Part shown: one piece after another, positions 1-4,750 of the stretch
Position numbering within the stretch: the stretch's first letter is position 1
Layout: the number at the start of each line of letters is the position of its first letter
NCBI GenBank assembly: GCA_002685315.1
Contig: NYXJ01000096.1
Coordinates: forward strand, 1-6,868
Source: Methanobacteriota archaeon
GTDB taxonomy: Archaea > Thermoplasmatota > Poseidoniia > Poseidoniales > Thalassarchaeaceae
Length of the DNA stretch: 6,868 nucleotides
Direction of reading: 5' to 3'
Translations under genes and position numbers: made by a program
The notes under the pieces: model-generated
What the model was told of the DNA's origin: nothing
Database searches by the model: none
What the model saw: the letters and a program-made list of their open reading frames with translations, nothing else

Positions 1-2
1 AA

Positions 3-18
3 GGGGATCTAAATAGAT
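3..18 (-). repeat. 16-bp inverted repeat, left copy (holds the MOSC stop codon)
   Basis: Read on the minus strand this is ATCTATTTAGATCCCC, identical to plus-strand bases 125-140. The MOSC stop codon TAG (9-11) lies inside it. Similarity of the MOSC product to its family ends where this copy begins. It is two bases from the window edge, so how far the copy extends cannot be seen. Confidence 0.8.
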
Positions 19-233
19 GTACCAATGTCGATAGGATGCCCCTCTTCTTGAAGCTGTAATATTCTCTCCATGGAGAATATGGACACAGCCCTTCTAGGAT
101 CTCCATTTTTTCTCTCCGTTCTAAATCTATTTAGATCCCCCTCGACTCCTTCAAAACTGACAATTGCTGTTTTGAGAGGAAGTTTTGGAACCCCCCCCGA
201 TCCACTCACATTAATTGAAACAATAGTGGCCAT
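9..233 (-). pseudogene. MOSC-domain protein, N-terminal half only (truncated)
   Basis: The 74-residue product matches the N-terminal half of small MOSC-domain proteins (the fold at the C-terminus of Mo-cofactor sulfurases, which binds sulfur carriers or molybdenum cofactor). Visible landmarks are an opening SINVSGSGGVPK, then EGDLNRF, then a GDPRRAVSIFSMERI segment matching the family's GGPdRAVxxxSxExI, then EEGHPIDIG. Family members normally continue with a GENL-type motif and reach about 150 residues or more, with the conserved cysteine in the missing half. Here the frame stops after IGTSI. I chose ATG at 233, one base after the glycosyltransferase stop; a GTG at 251 would add six residues overlapping that gene. 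The tight spacing suggests co-transcription with the glycosyltransferase. The stop lies inside a 16-bp inverted copy of bases 125-140, so the truncation may be a chimera or assembly error rather than biology. An 8-G run (191-198) is in frame on both sides. Confidence 0.72.
125..140 (+). repeat. 16-bp inverted repeat, right copy (inside the MOSC gene)
   Basis: ATCTATTTAGATCCCC on the plus strand, facing the copy at 3-18. On the coding (minus) strand it encodes the conserved GDLNRF region of the MOSC domain, so this copy looks original and the one at 3-18 looks derived. Its first 12 bases are themselves a near palindrome (ATCTA-TT-TAGAT), which could encourage fold-back or strand switching. Confidence 0.8.
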
Positions 234-234
234 A

Positions 235-1401
235 CTAATCTTTTTCTCCACTAACAGTTTCTAGAATTTGTAGAGTTTCCTTTACCATCCTATTTTTATT
301 AAATCTTTTCTCAGTAGTCTCTCTTGCAGCCATTGAAATTCTCTTTCTCAATTCCGAATTATTACCTAATTTTCTTATTCCTGCGATTAACTCTTCTAAG
401 TCGCCTGGTCTAATAAATAATCCATCTGAATCGTGCGTTATCACGTCAGAGTTACCGCCTATTTTCGAGGAAATAGTCGGAATGCCGTGAGCCATAGCCT
501 CTAATAACGCCAAAGGCAAACCTTCGTAACGCATCGTCGGTATAAGGTAAATATCTGCTTCAGAATAAATTTTTGAAAGATCCTCATCAGATACTCGTCC
601 ATGAAATGTAACTTTCTCACCAATTTTTAATTTTTCAACTAGTATCTTCAAATCGTTAAGATAAGACCCTGTCCCTACAATCTCTAGTTCTAACTCTAAA
701 TCAGTAATTTGACTCACTGCCATTATTGCCTTTTGAAATCCTTTTTGTTTATCTGCCCGACCAGTACAAAGTAATTTCAACGGCCCCTTATTTTCGACAT
801 ATTCTTTTTTTTCTGGTAATTCGATACCATTTTCAATAACTCTAACTTTATTTTTAGAAAACAAAGAAAAATCTCTTTCTAGTGTCGGAGATACGAGAAT
901 TATTTTCTCAACTTTTCTTCTTGTAGGCATTTCCCAAATTAAACATCTTCTGATTAAGTGTATCGGAGTTAGAAGCATCCAATGCCAATACCGAGGCCTT
1001 TTATCTGCAGAGGAAAGAAATGATAATAACTCGGTTCTGAGTGAGCCATGACAAACTAAAACAATAGGAATTTGACGTTTATTCGCCCAAGAAAGAACCC
1101 CCGTCGAAGCGAACTCATTACTATGAATTATATCAATCGGATTCTCATCATGTATTTTTTGAATTAGTTTTTTTGATTCTTTAAACCATGTTCTTGATAA
1201 TTTCGTCGGTTTAGAAGGATTAAGAAAATGTACATCATAACCCTTCTCATTTATTTTTTGAATTTTTTCTGGATGTGAAGTAGTAATCACAGTCACATCG
1301 TGTCCATTTTCAATAAAACCATCACAAAGATCTATACATTGCCTTTGAAATCCCCCAAATCCATGTGAGAGGGTAGAACGAGTCATTACCAGAATGTGCA
1401 T
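235..1401 (-). CDS. GT4-family glycosyltransferase (GT-B fold)
   Basis: A retaining glycosyltransferase of 388 residues, the usual GT4 length, expected to transfer a sugar from a nucleotide-sugar donor at the cytoplasmic face of the membrane. The N-terminal acceptor domain (about 1-180) opens with strand MHILVMT, a glycine-rich loop GFGGF (14-18) and a GHDVTVIT strand (33-40). The C-terminal donor domain (about 205-345) shows LCTGRADKQKG (211-221), IVGTGS (241-246), VTFHGRV (264-270) and the hallmark EX7E motif, EGLPLALLE, with E293 and E301. It ends with the typical GGNSDVI and GLFIRPGD segments. No signal peptide or clear membrane helix is seen; a basic, aromatic stretch at about 136-165 could touch the membrane. 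The ATG at 1401 begins the first Rossmann strand. The MOSC fragment follows directly, and a sulfotransferase is divergent across a short shared promoter region, suggesting surface-glycan or glycolipid synthesis. Donor and acceptor cannot be told from sequence. Confidence 0.93.
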   Translation of the reverse strand: MHILVMTRSTLSHGFGGFQRQCIDLCDGFIENGHDVTVITTSHPEKIQKINEKGYDVHFLNPSKPTKLSRTWFKESKKLIQKIHDENPIDIIHSNEFASTGVLSWANKRQIPIVLVCHGSLRTELLSFLSSADKRPRYWHWMLLTPIHLIRRCLIWEMPTRRKVEKIILVSPTLERDFSLFSKNKVRVIENGIELPEKKEYVENKGPLKLLCTGRADKQKGFQKAIMAVSQITDLELELEIVGTGSYLNDLKILVEKLKIGEKVTFHGRVSDEDLSKIYSEADIYLIPTMRYEGLPLALLEAMAHGIPTISSKIGGNSDVITHDSDGLFIRPGDLEELIAGIRKLGNNSELRKRISMAARETTEKRFNKNRMVKETLQILETVSGEKD

Positions 1402-1427
1402 ATAATAAACAAATGAAGGGCTTGAGA

Positions 1428-1435
1428 GTTATAGG
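1428..1435 (-). promoter_or_regulatory. TATA-like box for the glycosyltransferase
   Basis: On the minus strand this reads CCTATAAC, centred about 30 bp before the ATG at 1401. That is where an archaeal TATA box would sit if transcription began at or just before the start codon (leaderless). No Shine-Dalgarno sequence lies just upstream of the ATG, which fits a leaderless message. A second AT-rich stretch, TTTATTAT, touches the ATG and is too close to be the box. Confidence 0.35.
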
Positions 1436-1448
1436 TCTATTCTCTTAA

Positions 1449-1465
1449 GGAGTTCTGGAACGTCC
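1449..1465. promoter_or_regulatory. Imperfect dyad in the divergent promoter region, possible operator
   Basis: The sequence GGAGTTCTGGAACGTCC contains GTTC-TG-GAAC, flanked by GGA on one side and TCC on the other, with one extra base in the right arm. It lies between the TATA-like boxes of the divergent glycosyltransferase and sulfotransferase genes, a position suited to a regulator acting on both. No regulator gene is present here, and a short dyad can arise by chance. Confidence 0.2.
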
Positions 1466-1493
1466 ACAATATCTTCCAGTGAATACGATGAAA

Positions 1494-1501
1494 GTAAAAT
1501 A
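1494..1501 (+). promoter_or_regulatory. TATA-like box for the first sulfotransferase
   Basis: The AT-rich octamer GTAAAATA is centred about 28 bp before the GTG at 1526 and 37 bp before the ATG at 1535. This fits archaeal spacing for transcription starting near 1524-1526, either leaderless from the GTG or with a leader of about ten bases for the ATG. The match to the archaeal TATA consensus is only moderate. Confidence 0.28.
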
Positions 1502-1525
1502 GGACATGGTCGGTGGTAATTCTGA

Positions 1526-2422
1526 GTGTCACTGATGTCGGAGGTAGATGTTTTTCTTATTGGCGCTCCCAAAGCAGGGACAACTTGGCTTGCTTACACA
1601 CTTAATCAGCATACGAAAATAGACCTTTCTGACCCCAAAGAACCGAACATTATAGCCTCACATCGCGGCACCTTTATTCGCACAGATGAAAGTCCTGAAT
1701 GGAACAAATTCAAAGTATGTTTCCAAGGAGAAGGACTGAAATTAGATGCTTCAATACACGCATTTTCTTGTCCATTAGCTCCTTCTAGGATACGCCAACG
1801 CATACCAAATGCAAAATTTATTCTTTGCCTGAGAGAACCGGTGGCTCGTGCATTCAGTCATTGGAATATGGTGTTGAATACCAAAGAATCAGTTGCAAAT
1901 GGAGTTGATTGGAGTACTTTTGAAAAGGCATGGGAAGATGATCGTTTGAGTATCGACTCAATGTATGGGACATCCATGTCAAACTGGTTGGAAGAATTTA
2001 ATCTTAATAATTTTTTAATTATTGATAGTACTGAATTGAAAGAAAAACCATTAGACATTCTCAGCAGAATTGAGGATTTCCTTGAAATCGAGAGCCATGA
2101 TTTTGAAATTTCAGCTAGTAGACACTCTAACAGTGCATCATCAAGAAGGCCTATTACTTCAGCTGGAAAATTAACTAGAAGTTTGTTTTCATTTATCCCT
2201 AAATCATTTAAGGGGCCAATTGTCCGTATGTTGCAAAAAAGAGATCTAAATATCTATAATTTCCCTCTACTAAGCTCCAAAGGAATAACAAATAAAATCA
2301 ACTCGTCACATTTCAAAATCTGTGGTAATCAATTAATCGAGGAATTAGAGTTATTCGAAAGCCTTACCGAATTTGATACTAGCCACTGGCGCGATGAAAT
2401 ACAACAAAAGTTGAATAGTTAA
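1526..2422 (+). CDS. PAPS-dependent sulfotransferase, heparan-sulfate-type
   Basis: This protein should move a sulfuryl group from PAPS to a carbohydrate or lipid hydroxyl or amine. The 5'-phosphosulfate loop is GAPKAGTTWL (13-22). KEP (38-40) falls where heparan-type enzymes have the KEPxFF-like segment with the catalytic glutamate, here probably E39. The 3'-phosphate site is LREPVARAFSHW (102-113), with R103 and S111 as expected contacts. The segment YGTSMSNWLEEF (147-158) and a later RIEDFLEI (181-188) are also typical of the family. At 298 residues it is a soluble single-domain size, with no signal peptide, unlike Golgi enzymes. A stop lies just before the GTG at 1526; an ATG at 1535 gives MSEVDVFLIGAPKAGTT and may be the real start. 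It is divergent from a glycosyltransferase and converges on a second sulfotransferase with no gap. The acceptor is unknown; a sulfated surface glycan is inferred. Confidence 0.88.
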   Translation: MSLMSEVDVFLIGAPKAGTTWLAYTLNQHTKIDLSDPKEPNIIASHRGTFIRTDESPEWNKFKVCFQGEGLKLDASIHAFSCPLAPSRIRQRIPNAKFILCLREPVARAFSHWNMVLNTKESVANGVDWSTFEKAWEDDRLSIDSMYGTSMSNWLEEFNLNNFLIIDSTELKEKPLDILSRIEDFLEIESHDFEISASRHSNSASSRRPITSAGKLTRSLFSFIPKSFKGPIVRMLQKRDLNIYNFPLLSSKGITNKINSSHFKICGNQLIEELELFESLTEFDTSHWRDEIQQKLNS

Positions 2423-3283
2423 TTATGGTAAATAGCCAAAAATCTCTAGAGTTTCTCTGTTTTCTAAAGCAAATGATTTCATTCCTTCATCCTTCTTATA
2501 TGCATAGGCTCGACCCCCATCTATCGATTGACTAATATCTTCTAATAATGAATCATCCCCTTCAATATCAATGAAATTCCATATCTGTTTAATCGCTAAT
2601 TTAGGAGTTGTCAATAAATCTTCATAACGAACTTCTAATACAAATTCACAATTTTCTAGATTTTTTTTCTCTACTTCCATATGCTCAGACCAAAAGTCGA
2701 AAGCATGCGATAGTGTTGCTGCTCTTTGCCCTCTTCTAATCGGAGATTTACTATCTTTCCATCTATACATTTTTAGCCATTTAGAGAATCTACTTTCGTC
2801 TTCTTCCCAATTTTTATTACTCCTTGTCTGGAGACTGGATGCTACATCAACTCCGTGACGAGTAACATGAATAATCCTCATCTCTGGCCAAATTTCTTTC
2901 CATATTGGTAATGTAGGGCCGTTTCTAGGATCCTTCCATCCCCATTTAGAATCCAAATCAAACAAACCTTTTTTCAAACTCTTCCCTGAATATTTTTTAC
3001 TTGAGTTACTAGAAATTCTAGATCTTACATACTCTTCCACTTTTTGCTTTGCCGGTTCATAATCCATCAATTCTTGAAGAGCCATTGGTCTAGCCCAGTC
3101 GGCCCCTGCATTTTCATAAATCCATTTATTTAATTTAATAAAAAATTTTGATTCATGATCTTCTTGTAGATCTAAACCCATAAAAACTCCGGAGCGATCT
3201 AATATCCTTGATACTAAACTAGTGCCACTCCGATGCATACCGACAATTACGAACGGCCCATTCATGTACTTCCGTCTCAGCAT
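2423..3283 (-). CDS. Sulfotransferase family protein (Sulfotransfer_3-like)
   Basis: A second PAPS-type sulfotransferase, 286 residues, of a different subfamily from its neighbour. The phosphosulfate-binding loop is GMHRSGTSLVS (15-25), near the N-terminus as usual. WGWKDPR (114-120) matches the WKDPR segment common in this subfamily. The 3'-phosphate site is HVTRHGVDVASSL (139-151), with R142 and S149 or S150 as likely contacts. VRYEDLLTTP (218-227) is the typical late strand and loop. No signal peptide or membrane helix is seen. I chose the ATG at 3283, which has an AT-rich box upstream; the ATG at 3265 would give MNGPFVIVGMHRSGTS and is equally compatible with the family. Its stop codon abuts that of the plus-strand sulfotransferase (TTAATTA at 2419-2425). 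With two sulfotransferases and a glycosyltransferase adjacent, sulfation of a glycan at two kinds of site is plausible, but substrates are not visible. Confidence 0.86.
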   Translation of the reverse strand: MLRRKYMNGPFVIVGMHRSGTSLVSRILDRSGVFMGLDLQEDHESKFFIKLNKWIYENAGADWARPMALQELMDYEPAKQKVEEYVRSRISSNSSKKYSGKSLKKGLFDLDSKWGWKDPRNGPTLPIWKEIWPEMRIIHVTRHGVDVASSLQTRSNKNWEEDESRFSKWLKMYRWKDSKSPIRRGQRAATLSHAFDFWSEHMEVEKKNLENCEFVLEVRYEDLLTTPKLAIKQIWNFIDIEGDDSLLEDISQSIDGGRAYAYKKDEGMKSFALENRETLEIFGYLP

Positions 3284-3302
3284 TCATGTTAAGTTCTAAC
3301 GG

Positions 3303-3319
3303 GTAAATTAGCATATTTG
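3303..3319 (-). promoter_or_regulatory. AT-rich promoter-like element for the second sulfotransferase
   Basis: On the minus strand this stretch reads CAAATATGCTAATTTAC. It offers two overlapping TATA-like cores, AAATAT and TAATTTAC, about 33 and 24 bp before the ATG at 3283. Which core is used, if either, cannot be decided from sequence. No ribosome binding site is evident before that ATG. Confidence 0.22.
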
Positions 3320-3393
3320 AAGAATTGACCCACTCCTCTGGCCTAAAGTCGAATCGAGCATTAATTCAATAACAACTATGCATTCGTACAAAC

Positions 3394-3720
3394 ATGGTCG
3401 ACATTGCATCTTTAGTATTGGCAGGATTTCAAGACACTCTTGTTTCAGCTTTTGGGGCATCTCTTGGATGGATTATAGGCCATACGATTGTACTGTTTTT
3501 GGGTTTATCAATAATATGGGTTATTCAAAATAGAAATCGGATTGCTAAAGAATCTGGATGGGGATATCCAAATTTAATGGATATTTTTGTAATCGTATTA
3601 TTGACCGTGCTTCAGTATCTTGTTTACGTGAATCTACTTGACTTTCCCAGCACCGCTTCATGGGGCCTAGCAATTTTTTGGACATTCACATTAAGATGGC
3701 ACGTGTTGGTATTAGAATGA
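3394..3720 (+). CDS. Small three-helix membrane protein, function unknown
   Basis: I do not recognise this 108-residue protein. It has three predicted membrane segments, at about 24-44 (WIIGHTIVLFLGLSIIWVI core), 61-81 (MDIFVIVLLTVLQYLVYVN core) and 88-106 (SWGLAIFWTFTL core). The loop between the first two carries R47, R49 and K52, so by the positive-inside rule that loop should be cytoplasmic and the N-terminus outside. The first 20 residues form an amphipathic, weakly hydrophobic stretch. There are no cysteines, no conserved acidic or histidine pairs inside the helices, and no lipobox. The ATG at 3394 lacks a Shine-Dalgarno sequence; a weak AT-rich stretch (AATTCAATAA, 3364-3373) lies about 25 bp upstream. 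It is divergent from the second sulfotransferase and converges, 4 bases apart, on the anchored surface protein. Base composition and an unbroken frame support a real gene. Confidence 0.7.
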   Translation: MVDIASLVLAGFQDTLVSAFGASLGWIIGHTIVLFLGLSIIWVIQNRNRIAKESGWGYPNLMDIFVIVLLTVLQYLVYVNLLDFPSTASWGLAIFWTFTLRWHVLVLE

Positions 3721-3724
3721 GATT

Positions 3725-4669
3725 TCATTCGTATTCCTGGCCTTTTCTTCGGTAGTACATCAATCCAACAATAATCAATAGGACTATTCCGACGGATCCC
3801 CCAATAACTGGTAATTGTTCTTCAGTGAGTCCCAGTTGTTCTACAATTGACTCATTTCCTCCGAATTCAATACCAAGCCCTGCGGTCTTTTTATTGATTT
3901 TAATATCAACTTTATTAGAATTAGGGCATGAATTTGGTCTAATTTCTCCTACTTCAATTATCACTATACATCCCTCCCAATCACTATTCAAATTATCAGG
4001 CGTACCTATTCTAAAATTACAATTTTCACCCGTATCTCCTACTTCAATGTCTACATCACAATTTCCATCTATATTTTCAAAACCACTCGGCCAAGAAGAA
4101 GATCCCATATTTTTCTTGATTAGATGAACCTGATAACTGATTTCTCCTTCCATATTGCTATTACAATTTACAGCAGCAGAAATAGATATTTCATCTCCTC
4201 CATCAAAAACTCCTCCGCCCTGTCCTATTGAAGCCCCGCAATACCGATATTCGATAATTGTAATGATTATTTCTTCAGAATCGGAAGGCCCCAAGGGATA
4301 AATTACACCGTTAACTTCGGTAACAGTTGCTGTTACATTCACCGGAATTTCTCCAGGTTCTTCTGCTTCATCGGATCTTAATGCTACTTGAAATTCAACA
4401 GCATCTCCTGGGGCTACTATCATTGAATCAGGTGCCGCATTCGCCAACTCTCCAGATTCAACTTGAATCTCCACTTTTTCTTGAAACATGCCTGGGTTTT
4501 CTACTTCACAGGTTATTATTGCTGTTTTTGTATCTCCCGAATTAATTTCAGCATCATCATCACATGTCATTATAACTTCAGGCAATAATTGTGCTGAAAC
4601 AGGCGTAATGGAATTTAGCATGGTTGCCAAAATTAACATCGTACAAACAACGCTAACGACCCTTGACAT
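3725..4669 (-). CDS. Secreted, C-terminally membrane-anchored surface protein, cysteine-rich
   Basis: An exported protein of 314 residues, probably displayed on the outer face of the cell membrane. Residues 1-27 form a Sec-type signal peptide: an arginine near the start, a hydrophobic core (about 4-18) and an AxA-like site before Q27 (VSA). A first beta-rich domain (about 30-140) holds C36 and C54; its VAPGDAVEFQVAL (85-97) and PGEIPVNVTATV (105-116) strands resemble NEW3/CARDB-type Ig-like folds. A second domain (about 141-260) holds six cysteines (144, 169, 204, 217, 234, 248), enough for three disulfides. N-glycosylation sequons occur at N111 (NVT) and N272 (NES). A single helix at about 287-305 is followed by YYRRKGQEYE, giving a cytoplasmic tail. 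No catalytic motif is visible, so a structural, adhesive or binding role is possible. It starts divergently from the thermosome gene, 81 bp away. The presence of sequons beside glycan genes is suggestive only. Confidence 0.82.
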   Translation of the reverse strand: MSRVVSVVCTMLILATMLNSITPVSAQLLPEVIMTCDDDAEINSGDTKTAIITCEVENPGMFQEKVEIQVESGELANAAPDSMIVAPGDAVEFQVALRSDEAEEPGEIPVNVTATVTEVNGVIYPLGPSDSEEIIITIIEYRYCGASIGQGGGVFDGGDEISISAAVNCNSNMEGEISYQVHLIKKNMGSSSWPSGFENIDGNCDVDIEVGDTGENCNFRIGTPDNLNSDWEGCIVIIEVGEIRPNSCPNSNKVDIKINKKTAGLGIEFGGNESIVEQLGLTEEQLPVIGGSVGIVLLIIVGLMYYRRKGQEYE

Positions 4670-4723
4670 AACACAACGGGGCCGACAATTACGGATAGAA
4701 TTATTCCCTAGATATTATAATAA

Positions 4724-4731
4724 TTTATTAA
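4724..4731 (+). promoter_or_regulatory. TATA-like box for the thermosome gene
   Basis: TTTATTAA, inside the AT-only run 4714-4732, is centred about 23 bp before the ATG at 4751 and about 50 bp before the ATG at 4778. Normal archaeal spacing puts transcription start near 4751-4755. That fits a leaderless message from 4751 or a leader of about 23-27 bases for 4778. An upstream ATTATAATAA run (4714-4723) is an alternative. The same 81-bp gap must also hold the promoter for the divergent surface-protein gene; GAATAATTC on the minus strand (4697-4705) is a weak candidate for it. Confidence 0.45.
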
Positions 4732-4750
4732 ATCACTATTCAAAGGATTC

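Noticed and set aside
70..264. Plus-strand open frame of 64 codons
   Set aside because: It is antisense to the MOSC fragment, which has clear family motifs, and its product shows no recognisable features.
1446..1452. AAGGAG-like Shine-Dalgarno sequence in the gap before the first sulfotransferase
   Set aside because: No in-frame start codon follows at ribosome-binding distance; the nearest sulfotransferase start is over 70 bases away.
1606..2058. Two minus-strand open frames opposite the first sulfotransferase
   Set aside because: Both lie fully inside a gene with conserved motifs on the other strand and show no domain of their own.
3825..4545. Plus-strand frames opposite the surface protein, including a leucine-rich one at 4327-4545
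   Set aside because: The leucine richness is the complement of glutamate-rich codons in the real gene; the minus-strand product has a signal peptide and membrane anchor.
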